In this document: positions 33,221-43,581 of the stretch, in pieces
Layout: the number at the start of each line of letters is the position of its first letter
Numbering within the stretch: the first letter of the stretch is position 1
From: Brachypalpus laphriformis
Lineage: Eukaryota; Arthropoda; Insecta; Diptera; Syrphidae
Length of the DNA stretch: 64,000 nucleotides
Assembly: GCA_945910035.1 (NCBI GenBank)
Contig: OX246754.1
Span: 228,614,658-228,678,657, forward strand
Direction of reading: 5' to 3'
Translations under genes and position numbers: made by a program
Notes under the pieces: model-generated
Told to the model about the DNA's origin: nothing
Seen by the model: only the letters and a program-made list of their open reading frames with translations
Databases searched by the model: none

Positions 33221-33499
33221 TTTGAATTAAAAGAACTGTCTGAGCACTGCACTAAACCGAACTTGAAAAAAAACCGAAATTGAAAATGATACCAGTACGT
33301 ACTCGAAAATGATAAAGAAAACGTAAAAAGTACTATTTTGGTACCGTGCCAACACTGAATGTCACAAAAAAAAATCCACAATCTCATGCAATTTGTAATC
33401 ACTTTTTTTTTTCTCTTAATTTATTATGAAATAATAATTTAATTCAACTATAAAATGAATGCACTAACCTGGATGTTGATGTTTCGGCTCGGGAAGAAG

Positions 33500-34170
33500 A
33501 CTCTGGTGGTGACTGCTGCTTGTTGGTGTGGCGTCTGTGACTGCTCGGGGTGGCTACTGCGACATGTTGGTGTGGCGGGTGTGCCGGCTCGGAGAGGCGA
33601 CTGCACTGTGTTGTTGTGGGTTATGTCGGCTCGGGGAGGCGACCCTGGTGGAGACTGCAGCGTGACTGCAGATTGCTGGTGTGGCGTCTGTGTCGTCTCG
33701 GAGAGGCGACTGCAGCGTCTTGGCGTGAGGTTATGTCGACTCGGGGTGGCGACACTGGTGGAGACTGCAGGGTGCTGGTGTGGCGCCTGTGTCGGCTCGG
33801 AGAGGCGACCGCAGCGTCTTGATGAGGTTATGTCGGCTCGGGGTGGCGACACTGGTGGAGACTGCAACGTGACTGTAGGTTGCTGGTGTGGCGTCTGTGT
33901 CGGCTCGGAGAGGCGACTACAGCGTGATGAGGTTATATCGGCTCGGAGTGGCGACACGGGTGGACTCTGCAGGTTGCTGGTGTGGCGTCTGTGTCGGCTC
34001 GGAGAGGCGACTGCAGCGTTTTGATGATGTTATGTCGGCTCGGGGTGGCGACACGCGTGTAGACTGCAGCGTGACTGCAAGGTGGAGTTACGTGGTGGCT
34101 ATGTCGACACGGGGTGGTGACACGTGCTGTACGTGATGGTTGTGTCTGCTCGGAGAGAAGACACGGGTTG
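33500..34170. repeat. GC-rich minisatellite in BEL-1 leader
   Basis: About five to six units of roughly 70-112 bp, each with GGTTATGTCGGCTCGGGGTGG, GCGACACTGGTGGAGACTGCA, TTGCTGGTGTGGCGTCTGTGT and CGGCTCGGAGAGGCGAC. Unit starts are near 33618, 33730, 33826, 33931 and 34029, with degraded copies on both sides. It lies between the primer site and gag. Both strands are open over about 500 bases (33455-34024 plus, 33448-33957 minus). That follows from a stop-free repeat and is not by itself evidence of a protein. Confidence 0.85.
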
Positions 34171-34189
34171 TGACTGCGGCGTGGTCTTG

Positions 34190-34207
34190 ATCCGGCTCGA
34201 AGGACCA
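34190..34207 (-). other. Primer-binding site for tRNA-Tyr
   Basis: The plus strand reads ATCCGGCTCGAAGGACCA, the 3' end of eukaryotic tRNA-Tyr including the added CCA. It lies one base from the LTR. The element RNA would therefore anneal to tRNA-Tyr to prime minus-strand DNA synthesis. Recognition rests on the CCTTCGA/TCGAAGG acceptor stem typical of tRNA-Tyr. Confidence 0.85.
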
Positions 34208-34208
34208 A

Positions 34209-34496
34209 TGATTGAGTGGGTGATGTACACGGGATGCACATCCAATAAAAAAGCAAAATTCGAAAAATTACACTTTTATTAAATTTACCAAAAAAAAAAA
34301 CGTGGGGTCTGCCAGCCGCCACTCAAAAGGATACACAACAGCAAGAGAGCTAAAGTTATGGCGGCGCCGGTTTTATATAAAAAAATACAATGCTGCCAAT
34401 TTGGACTGATGTGGTCGCCCTCTAGTGACATTTTACAACTTGAGGGTCGCATCACACTAGACCCAGTATTATTATTCTTTAATTTTAGTTTGAACA
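34209..34496 (-). repeat. BEL-1 5' LTR (288 bp)
   Basis: Matches the other LTR apart from about seven substitutions and a longer A-run (11 versus 9). In BEL/Pao elements the 5' LTR drives transcription. A core promoter inside it is not obvious, although TTTATATAAAA at about 34371-34381 is a candidate TATA-like site readable on either strand. Confidence 0.93.
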
Positions 34497-34501
34497 ATAG
34501 C

Positions 34502-36720
34502 CACAAGTTTTCCTGGGATACCACATTATCGAAAACACAAGACCTCACCTAGGAGCCTATCTTCTATCAGAGAGTAATCTACCTTCATTGCATCCACTTC
34601 AATTACTCCGGCTCAATTGGACTAGAGGCATCAACCAGACCCCTTGTTTGGGGAACACAACAGATCTACCATACATTGCAGTGCACTTGCATCTAACCAA
34701 CCTTGCATCTATATCTACCAGGTTGTGATGAAACACCTCAACACCTGGTTGGGCATGATTCCTGAGTATGGGCTTCATGTAGTCCGAGAATGACGAATGT
34801 ATGCACATATGACTAGGATCCGTTACTATTCAAGATTTATGAAAAAAGGCCCCAGATGGTCACAAAATTCGGGGCACTAGAAGTTTATAGCCCATGGATG
34901 TTGGGTTGCGTTTTTATGCCAGGCCTCTCTCAATCATAGCTTCCTTTTATTAAACCCAAATTTGTCAAAATATTTCATGTAAGGTGTCCGCTAGCCTGAT
35001 TGTAGACCCCATCGTCCTTTAAAAGGTCTTTGCTGGGCTTCTGAGATCGTTTTTTATTCAATCCAGTCATGTGTTCTGAAGATGTGTATTGTCCTTGAGC
35101 TTCAAATGTTCAGACGACAACAAAGTGTTATCTAATAGGCACCTGATGCAACGTTCTAACAAAAGCTTTGAACATTTTTCGTCATTACTCCTCCATCAAA
35201 AGACGCGTAAATATAATTAATCTGTAAGTGATCTTTAAAATGCACAAACCTCGTTGCAATCAGTTCAAACACTCTCAAGACACATCCGCTTCTCAATGAA
35301 CTAACCTCTGACCAATTGAAAGGGTAATCTAAATTCTGCACAATTGCAACAGCAAACTCCCGCTCTCCACTGCATTCCAATTTTACTAGTTTCCACATCA
35401 TTATGTCCACCTGAATCTTCACAAGCACTTTACCTAAACGATTCTCCCATGAATACACAATATTTTGAAAAATTTTTACTGACCACTCTGTTGAATTCCA
35501 AGTACTCGCTCGCCTCAAAACAATTCCAATGTCATTATGACTACGACTACGACCCAATGTACAGTGTGCTCTACAGCCACCGTTAGCTACAAAATAGGAA
35601 CATACGACCCATTACATCGACATTTTACTTTCTTCACCAAATTGCATTGTCGGACATCCCAGTTCAATCTACGCCAACGCCATAGTTTTCCCAACTTAAG
35701 TTCCTGTGGCTCAATTGCATTTCCACCTTCCAGAAGGGAGTCCTTGAGAACCGAAAAGAAGTCTCCCCCGACCGTGCCTCTATCCTGCTGCGTCACACAT
35801 AAAAATTTATGAGATCGCACTCAAGTAAAAGAAAAACTTTTTCGCCCTGTTTCCCGTCGAAAAGAAATTGGAAAAGGATTTCGGACAATATTCGCCTCGG
35901 AGAAACGTGTGGCAATGTCGAAGAATTTACTTGTAGCCATTCTTAAGCCAAATGTAGTGTACACCCTTGCACACACTATAACCAACTAACTTTGGATGGC
36001 GGAAAAGTTTACTTTTGCTTCATTGCGGCATTCTCAATCCTAGTTTTCTCGCTTGGGGAGGGAAAGCCAAAGCATCATCCGACCGACACGACGTATGGAC
36101 AGACCGACACGGGTCTATATTGGTAGTGGTCCAGGTCAATCTCCACCCAGCTGGTGGCTCGGCATTATTATGAAAGTTAATCGAAACGTATGGAATGTAA
36201 TTCGGAAAATATTTTATAGATACTTTTATTTATTTTGTTCGATGGAGTTGGCTTTCGAGTGGTGGTAGCCTGACCTATTAGGTGAGGCTGCTAAAGTTTT
36301 GCGCTGGTGCAGGGTGACACTGGGATTTATGGCCATACAGTATAGAAATCACAAGGTGAATGGAAGACCACCACATTGCCCCGTGTCGATGGTGCTTTGG
36401 TGTGGTTCTTGGAAAGCAATTATTTCATTGAACTGTCGTGATATATGGTTATGGACTTTCAAGATAGAAAGTTAGTTGGTAACACTCCGGTGAAGTGGTA
36501 ACATGTTGTAAGGTGAGTACGTACATGGACCTTGGATAACGTATCTATTATTTAAACTGATATATTATTGTGGCCCTGAACTGAGTGGATGGAGGAGAAC
36601 TAGTACCTTATGGTAACAGCGTGCAGCTAAATTGAAGGAGTTTTGTTGCAAAATACAAATAGTCTAACGATAGGGAGGGAGTAAGGTTTCAGTTAGTTAC
36701 TTAATAAGAAGTAGTATTGT
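34502..36720. other. No recognisable gene
   Basis: Several ORFs of 60-133 codons overlap on both strands (for example minus 35557-35156). Residues such as MMWKLVKLECSGEREF have a loose LINE-endonuclease flavour, but no E-x-H, D-x-N or S-D-H motif follows. I call no gene. Base composition is ordinary AT-rich. Confidence 0.4.
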
Positions 36721-36732
36721 AGGTTGCATGTA

Positions 36733-37023
36733 AAATACAAATATTTGGCGCAACAGCTCTTTAAAGTGCCAGGGCCTAGCTTCTCGTAACCACTCATGTT
36801 GTGTGCGTCATATTTTTTCACACGAATGGAAGGGACCTACAGTTTAATGCCAAATCAAAACGGCGATTTGAGAAGCTTTTTCGTGACAACAATAAACTCG
36901 GATGTTTGTCAGACGCTCGCGAGAGGTGGGACCGTGAAAAAACTTTTTGGTGTTTTCTGGGATTCGAACTTGGAACCTCATGCGTAGTGATCCAACCCAC
37001 TAACCACTTACGCCACGGCACCC
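36733..37023 (-). mobile_element. tRNA-derived SINE, copy 2, with 12-bp TSD
   Basis: About 290 bp, flanked by a perfect direct repeat AGGTTGCATGTA (36721-36732 and 37024-37035). On the minus strand the 5' end GGGTGCCGTGGCGTAAGTGGTTAGTG carries the A box, and GTTCGAATCCC (36959-36969) is the B box, about 35-40 bases later as in a tRNA. The body shares long near-identical blocks with copy 1 (for example TTTGTCAGACGCTCGCGAGA) and ends in an AT-rich tail. It is the best-preserved copy in the window. Confidence 0.88.
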
Positions 37024-37089
37024 AGGTTGCATGTAGGTTTATATAAATTTTAACAAAAACTCTACGGTTATTGACCAGTTTCAAAGCCT

Positions 37090-38060
37090 AAAAGTGTTAC
37101 AAAAAATCAGAAGAGAAATGCAATTTGTTCAAGCTGCAGCATCAGAATATAGTCAAAACGACAGCTCAGCAAAAGCTGTTTATCACAACTTTTCCATTAT
37201 TCTTACAATACTTGGGGAGCAAAGAAAAATAAACAGACTTATTTTCGAAAGGTTAATTAAGCATCAAAATAATTTTCGTAAGACATGCGCCTCACCAAGA
37301 ATATCAAACAGGTGCTTAGAATTCAATTTTAAATTTATTTAATTTTTGTTTAATTAGTACGCCAACGGACTCTTACAGAAACTCTGCAGAGAGAGAAAAT
37401 ATTTGTACGAGAAAAATATTGAGATTTAACGCAGTCGCGTATAAAGAGAAGATTCCTTTCATGCTTGTCATCCATCGGAAAGGGCAGGAGGCGGATCATC
37501 TTTATTCATAAGGCTATATCGAACACTAGGCAGGAATGAAAATTGAGCTTGCAACAATTCAGGCAACTACGATACATAAAAAAATTAGGAATTCTTTAGA
37601 CATTCCATCTATTTATGACCCTCAAATCCCTTAGACCAAATTTCATTATAAGTGACGACTTTAACGCGAAACACAAATTTTAGGGCTCCAGATTCATCTC
37701 ACAAAAAGGCAGAACGCTTTACGAAGCGTGGATGGAATAGAGTTGTGACTTTCACTCGACGGGTAAACCAACATGCTAGCCATTTGGTACCGCTAAAATA
37801 CACATTCTGAAAAGCTACTTTATTACAAAGGGAATATCTGGTTATAGCATACAAGTTGAAGAAGGTTTTGATCTCTCGTCCGTTCATTCTCCTATCATAC
37901 TGACGATAGCCGAAGCCCTAGTCAAAAAAGATATGACAGCCAGATTTACTACCAGAATAATCAAGCAGGCTTATAGAAAGATGTTGAAGAAAATATTGAA
38001 CTGAGCATGTCATCCAAGACACCCTTTGTGTTTGAAGTCGAAGTTCAGCGCGTCATTAAA
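37090..38060 (+). pseudogene. jockey fragment J3 (ORF1 end and endonuclease)
   Basis: The 37094-37342 frame repeats the C-terminal part of jockey ORF1 (NRLIFERLIKHQNNFRKT, compare J1 NKLIFERLVALENN). Then 37440-38000 gives degraded endonuclease motifs: HPSERAGGGSSLFI, SDDFNAKHKF with a stop, STGKPTC and DLSSVHSPIILTIAEALVKK. Many stops and frameshifts are present, so it is older than J1. RT and the 3' end are missing; the sequence ends near 38060 without a tail. Confidence 0.75.
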
Positions 38061-38389
38061 ATCCTGAAGTGTGCCCCTTGAAATAGTCGAAACAGCTACA
38101 GGACTGATGATAAGTTGACCACTTTTGCCTATCGTACCTGGATTTTGGAAAATGAAGGTTCTCCTAAACTCTAGATTCATTCAAATGGAAATCGTGTTTA
38201 TACGGTATATAGGTATGCTCTCTATCGGTAGCAAAGGTAGTTAAAGGCAAATATGATCTAATGTCGAACAAGTATCACTATCATCCTTGGAATAGAACGC
38301 GATCCACACCTAATGGTAGCTTGCATCTGCTTTCGTACTAAATCCATGCGAAGAATGGTAAAAACCTCGCTTACATACTAACTTCAGTG

Positions 38390-38850
38390 TCGCTACAGTT
38401 CGGGGCGAACCTGGGCCCCAACCAACAAATCTCCAATTTAGCTCGACCTTTAGCTAATTGCCTCCAGTTGCGCACTCCAAGTTGGTTGAGACCCACTTGA
38501 ACTTGTGCGCGCTAACTACGACGAGGGCGTCATCTACTGCGTCATCTCTCTGTGTTAGACTCGAAGGCTCTGCGGTCCGGATCGTTGGTATCCATTCGCT
38601 CTATATATCGTAGCCATCTCAAATGTACTATACGTAGTTTTTTGACAAGGTTGATGTCGCTGTACAGCTCGTATAGTTCATCGTTGAATCCTCTCCTCCA
38701 CAACTCGTCGACGCAAACAGGACCGAATATATTACGAAGAATTTTCCTCTCAAAGCGACTAAGGATCCACATTCAATAAAATTCATGTTTCAGCGCCGTA
38801 CAGCAGAACTGGAACGATCAGGGTCTTGTTCGAGATGGGAAAGACATGAG
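38390..38850 (-). pseudogene. LINE-B C-terminal fragment
   Basis: The minus-strand ORF 38772-38542 reads LSRFERKILRNIFGPVCVDELWRRGFNDELYELYSDINLV and then RWLRYIERMDTNDPDRRAFESN, clearly LINE-B. It continues on the minus strand to about 38400 (LGVRNWRQLAKG-like) and upstream to LIVPVLLYGAET near 38830. The tail beyond 38400 is diverged. An adjoining different LINE piece on the same strand begins at about 38850. Confidence 0.8.
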
Positions 38851-39040
38851 ACATTTCTACGATGTTCAAGTGGAACTATGGAGTTCACAATGCCTGTATC
38901 ACCTATAAGTTTTAAAGCGCAGCCCTGTACCCCATCTAGAATGTGTAGAACGGTCTTGGGTGCGTCAGACTAGATGTGGGCGTTATACTCCAGCTCTTGG
39001 GCGGATGAATGCCTTAAAGATTAAGGCCAGATCAGACGGG
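38851..39040 (-). pseudogene. Second LINE piece fused to LINE-B fragment
   Basis: Minus-strand reading of 39000-38850 gives RAGVITPTS...PKTVLHILDGVQGCALKLIGDTGIVNSIVPLEHRRNVS. The pattern L-D-x-V-Q-x-x-A-x-x-L-I-x-D followed by L-x-H-R-R is common after RT in jockey/I-like LINEs. It abuts LINE-B sequence with no TSD or tail, suggesting recombination or template switching between different LINE RNAs. Confidence 0.55.
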
Positions 39041-39419
39041 ATAAAATATTTTTTGCACTACTTAAGGAATTTTTAGAGGAAGCCCCTATTTTTATCATTT
39101 ATTCGCTGTGAGGCATTGACCTATTATATATGGACTGCTAGTAGCCAACTTCGCATTGGTTCCAACATTAGCGCTAGCGCTCGTGGTTCTGAGTGGAAAA
39201 AATGGAAAGTCACTCACACATACTGTGTTTGAAATATACGCAAAAGGGATATTATTATAAATAATATTTGCAAAAAGACTAATGTAAAACAACATAAAAA
39301 ATTGATTGAATACACGAATATTTTGCAATTTATAACGATTTTTAATTCAAATTTGCTTGGTTCCATCTATCGGTAATTATTTCATCTAGCACATTTTTGA
39401 GGTGACATCTGTTGCAAGC

Positions 39420-40940
39420 AGTACCTCACAGCATAAATTACTAAATATTTGAAGCCACTGTAACTGCAAAGTATTTAACACTTCATTTGAAGAAAATAAA
39501 AATATGAATATGTATGTATGTATTTCTAGTGACTCGAAGTTTTCATAAGTTGAACTTCTTTGGTGCACAATTGAGATTCCAGTTACGGAAGTTCGACTGT
39601 AATATTGTATATAAATGTTTCTCAATGCAAATAAATATCGATTAATAGCCCCATATACAAATGATCACTGGAAGTATATACAATGATATTATATATATGT
39701 ATGTAGTCCTACCAACTCTTTTTGGGGAGAAAAAGTATATTTCATTTAAAAAAAAAAAAGTATATCTGCATTCAAAACAAAGGATAGAAATGTACATGTA
39801 TTTCAGCGGAAAATTTGTCTGTAACATCAGAGTTTAAGTTCAAAAATGAATTGAAAATAAAAATCGAATCAATTTATCGACTTTCATCTTTGTACATCAA
39901 CTGACATTGTTGACATTGCACCCGGACTTATCTCGGCTTGACCTTCTCTTGCTTTTCAAATTGCACTTTTCTTGGCTCCCAATTTTTCATAGCAGCTCCG
40001 GTTCAGTTTTGATAAAATTATAAAAGCAGATGCACATAAACTCCAAATTGATTTTCGCAGTTAAAATAGCTTTCAGCGTCGATATCTGAAGAGCGGAGCT
40101 CTCCCTTTTCCAAACTTTCTTCGCTTGCGAAATCACACGTTCAACCGGAGGGAAGCAAATGATGAACTCAATGTTTTGCGAAAATTCAACGAAAGGTTTG
40201 TGTTAAGCGTACATATGTTGGAAAACTTCCACCCAACGTTCAACAGCAGACACATTTTCGGAATTCCATTTGGTGAATTTTTCTTCAGTGCAGTTATTTT
40301 TAATGTAGTTGTACTGATCAATTACATTCGAAAATGTTCGTACTCGTCAAAAGAAGTTTTTTCGAACACTTTTTTTATGAATAGTCTTATTTCCGACCAG
40401 CTAGGAAATATCACGTTACACAAGTCGCTTATAGTGAATGGATTCGTTGGATGTACGCAATATGTACGTTTGGAGTTGTGCTTTTTATATACTTTTTATT
40501 CTCTTGATTTCGGGCGGAAAAAAGGACCGAACAAGTACAAAATAAAGGAATGAAATCTGAAACGATCTGGATCACAAAAAACTTTATAAAATGGTATATT
40601 TCTCCCGAACAAAAATTAGGTATCTTCAAAAAAGAGGAAATACTTCCGCGGAAACGAAATAGGTGTCATGATTGATAATTCAGGAGAATTTTCAAAATCG
40701 CTATACTTAATTTTTTCCTGATGAATTTGTTCCCCATTTTTGAAGATATCTAATTTTTGTTCGGGCAAAAATTCCGAGGGAAAATTTATTCACGATAACT
40801 CTGTATATATGCGCATACCGCCATTAACAGATTTGAAAAAAAGATCTTGGAAGTATGCAGGAATACATTCAAATTTCCTAAAAGATCCTACAAATATGTT
40901 ACCAAACGAAACCTTAATCTGTGGGTGTTTTTAAAATACA
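39420..40940 (-). pseudogene. hAT-like element remnant, reverse copy
   Basis: This region is the reverse complement, with gaps, of 48960-49725. On the minus strand it keeps ENVSAVERW, FVEFSQNIEFIICFPPVERV (hAT C-terminal dimerisation box, usually S-S-x-P-V-E-R-x-F-S) and NEVLNTLQLQWLQIFSN. About 590 bases (39500-40085) separate the last two parts and are absent from the other copy. A MITE lies at 40604-40765. Heavily mutated. Confidence 0.6.
40604..40765. mobile_element. 162-bp MITE with 29-bp inverted repeats
   Basis: CCCGAACAAAAATTAG(G)TATC at 40604-40623 continues to 40632. Its reverse complement, with one mismatch in 29 bases, is at 40737-40765. The homologous region in the 48.9-49.7 kb copy lacks the segment, which supports an insertion. 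No coding capacity. A TSD is not clear, so the superfamily is unassigned. Confidence 0.7.
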
Positions 40941-41204
40941 CTTTGGATCTGGGCGCCTGCCAGACAGTTGTTGACATACACTTAGCGGAGCGACAAAGTC
41001 GCTTGGCACGCGGCTAAGCCCTGCGAACGAAAGGGTATAACCCTTTTAGCCCGCGAAGATTTAATCACGATATATGTATAGGTACAACAACAAAAATTGT
41101 CTAAGGCACGAGTAGTTTTACAGTGCACTTACTAAAGTTAGTTTTGTGTTTTTCATAAAATAAAACATTAAAGCAAAACGAAAAATGGCCCAACTAGAAT
41201 GAAC

Positions 41205-42130
41205 AATCGCCCACGTGATCTTTTGGGCGATTGTTTATTTGAGAGTTTTGGGCGATTTTCCCTTGGGCGATTATTCGCGGAGCCCAACAATTTACTTTTA
41301 TATTTCTTCCCGTCAATAATTTCGAAATCCATTTTGAGATTTAATATGCACTGCACGCAATTATTATTGACACCTCGAGTAGTGATCTTACACTGTCTTA
41401 TCCGGTAATTGCAAATGTTCCTCTAATCATAACTTGTTCATATGAAAAAGAGCCAACATTCTGCTGTCGCCGTCAATGTAATTGTTAGAATTCGTTTTGA
41501 AAACACTTTTAAACCCAGTTCATCGAAAATGTCAAATCGCCCAAAATCAGTTATATTTTTGGAGGATCTGTGATAGTGTCAAATCGCTCAACATTTTGAG
41601 TGATGTGACATTTTTCTGATTTAGGCGATTTGTTTATTTATTTATTTATTTATTTGAGCTTAATACAAGCTGGTACTTAAAGCTATGACTTAAAAACTAA
41701 CAAAAAAACTAAAACTATTTTTTTTGTATTTTTTATTTATTTTTTTTCTTTTTTCTATTTTTTTTTTTTTCTTATTGCGGCTGGGCCCCTAATGGCCCAC
41801 ACAAGCTTACAAACAATTAACTTAAAGCTAAGCTTAAAAACTAACAGAGAGAACTTTTTTTTTTTAAGACTTAATGTAAAGAAGAAGTGTGGGGAAAATT
41901 ATGAGGAGGTGTGAAGGAGCTTTCTAAGGGAGAATCGGCTCAGATGAAAATCAAAGGTCATATGTGCGCTAATGGCAAAACGCAACATTCTGGACATGGG
42001 TTCAAAGTGTCCATAATTGGTCCGGTGACAAGCGAGGCGAAAGAGGGGTACAGATCTAAGGTTATGAGGGTTGGTAATTAGGTAAATCTTATGTAGTAAA
42101 GCGGGAGAATCAATCGATTTTTGGGCGATT
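41205..42130. repeat. Cluster of TGGGCGATT motifs
   Basis: Exact copies are at 41224-41232, 41249-41257, 41264-41272 and 42122-42130 on plus, and 41205-41213 and 41535-41543 on minus. Near matches are at 41582-41590 and 41623-41630. The first two form an inverted repeat AACAATCGCCCA/TGGGCGATTGTT. Function is unknown; such clusters can be subterminal transposase-binding repeats or protein-binding sites. Confidence 0.6.
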
Positions 42131-42225
42131 TGATACAGGGCCGTCCCGAGTAATAAACGAAGATAAGTCTTGGAGGATCCCAACGAAAGGCAACCTAACA
42201 GATTGTGCAAACTGGGGAGCCATTT
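41630..42225 (-). pseudogene. LINE C-terminus and (AAAT)n tail
   Basis: The minus-strand ORF 42210-41899 contains NPHNLRSVPLFRLACHRTNYGHFEPMSRML, matching the C-terminal R-T-N-Y-G-x-x-E-P-x-x-R segment of CR1/jockey-like insect LINEs. The minus strand then runs into an AT-rich 3' UTR with CTTGTATTAAGCTC and a (AAAT)n tail at 41633-41654. Upstream RT sequence is absent, so this is a 5'-truncated copy. Confidence 0.6.
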
Positions 42226-42476
42226 CTATACTTCCCACTAATACACCACACATCAGGGAACATCTAGAAATATGTACTCCTAAATATGTACATATGTACT
42301 CTTAACAGTGCACAAACTCGTCAACTTCGCAAAAGGGATTATAAAGCAAATTGACGTTAACTTTACGTAGGTACTTATCCCCCTAACAGGCAAGTTAAAA
42401 TAATGACTAAAGGTAAAACAACATTTTAGTTTAGGTGAACTATTGGGAAAAGAAGCTGCCTTAGGGCAGCCTTACC

Positions 42477-43581
42477 CATTTAACCCAAAAAATTTGTTGA
42501 ATTTATTGGATAATTTTCGGATACAAAACATGAGATCGTATCCTGGCTGATCTTTTTTGATGCGATCAATTTCAGCCTGAAATGATAAATATTTTGTATC
42601 TTAATAAACTTTTTCAATGGCATAGTTGTTTTTATTGGCTGGCATGCCCTCCAGTAGCTTTCCAAATTAGGGTAACGGTAAGCCCACATGTATAGTAGGA
42701 GAGCAATGTCTCTATGTTATAAATGTCCTCAACAGTAGTTGTAAATTGTGTGTTGATATTTTCAGCACCAGCAGCACGATTTGTTTCTTCGGAAATAATA
42801 TTACAAATCTAATGGAAAAAAAGGTAAAAATCTCCGTTGGAGTTCTGCGATTTTTGATTGAAGGAGACAATTTACTGTTTTCTCGAAATGCCACCTCGTT
42901 TTCATTCCATTCCATTCCATAGATTTTTTCTGCCACGTAATATTGGAGAATTCCTTAGAATACTTGCTGATAGCATGCAATGCTGAAAATATGAGAAAAT
43001 TGTTGTGGGTACTATAAATTCAATAACAATTTGAAGCAAAAATGATATTTATAGTCATATAATAAATATATAATGAACGTAATTGTTGAAAAAAAAAAGT
43101 AGCATACCGGACCCAATAAAACCACGAACAGATGGTACGATATTTGGGCCAGTATTTTCGACTACTGGTAGTGCCGATCGTTTTATTTTTTGTGGCTGAA
43201 TGAATGAATGCATTTGATGGTTGTATTATTCCCTTTACCTCTTGTTCTGGTACTATTCCTGTTGCCACTTTTACTATCTTTTTTGTTGTTGTTTCAGAGA
43301 TTTCAATTGGTGCTTTCACATGTGCAATTGTGGAAGTCGCTTCTGCTAAAGTCGACGGCCGATTATATGTATAGAACAGACAAATTGGTGGCTCGCAAAA
43401 GATCATCGCTCGTTTCTGCAGAGTTCATTTCATCTATACATTTCATTATAAATTGGTAATCTTCAAGTGATATTTCTTCTGGAACGTAGTCTGGATCCTC
43501 GAGTTCTTCATCACTAAAATCATTTTCGTCTGAATCTATTTGAACCGAATCCATGGAATCCCGAATCTCTTCATCAGACAT
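42477..43581 (-). pseudogene. piggyBac-like transposase N-terminal half
   Basis: The minus-strand frame 43581-43363 begins MSDEEIRDSM with a very acidic stretch (DSDENDFSDEELEDPDYVP), typical of piggyBac N-termini. Frames then shift. Minus 42900-42480 gives ETNRAAG, NTQFTTTVEDI and finally YMWAYRYPNLESYWRA and MPLKKFIKIQNIYHF, which match the start of the DDE_Tnp_1_7 domain. The catalytic part is gone: the homology stops at about 42480 beside a hairpin motif (42453-42476). It is unrelated at sequence level to the relic at 9962-11262. Confidence 0.6.

Larger units (their letters stand above)
28051..34496 (-). mobile_element. BEL/Pao LTR retrotransposon (BEL-1)
   Basis: This is a complete-ended antisense element. 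The LTRs start TG and end CA, the 5-bp target duplication is ATAGC (28046-28050 and 34497-34501), and the primer-binding site matches tRNA-Tyr. It encodes gag, protease, part of RT, and integrase. The LTRs differ by about seven substitutions and one 2-base indel over 286 bp, so the insertion is not recent but not ancient. RT is internally deleted, so it is not autonomous. The 5' leader carries an unusual minisatellite. Confidence 0.93.

Noticed and set aside
33455..34024. 189-codon plus-strand ORF with repeated WCGVC and SERRLQ units
   Set aside because: It is produced by a stop-free minisatellite in the BEL-1 leader and is open on the other strand too. No start context or domain supports a protein.
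28051..34496. Possibility that BEL-1 is an endogenous retrovirus with an envelope gene
   Set aside because: No ORF lies between integrase and the 3' LTR (28340-28540 is about 200 bp), so there is no envelope-like gene; it is an LTR retrotransposon.
35156..35557. 133-codon minus-strand ORF with a loose LINE-endonuclease look
   Set aside because: No catalytic endonuclease motif, and neighbouring sequence does not continue the homology.
40125..40553. 142-codon plus-strand ORF
   Set aside because: It is the opposite-strand shadow of the hAT-like transposase remnant, which is recognisable on the minus strand.
41633..41654. TTTATTTATTT array as a microsatellite
   Set aside because: It is better explained as the (AAAT)n tail of the antisense LINE fragment at 41630-42225.
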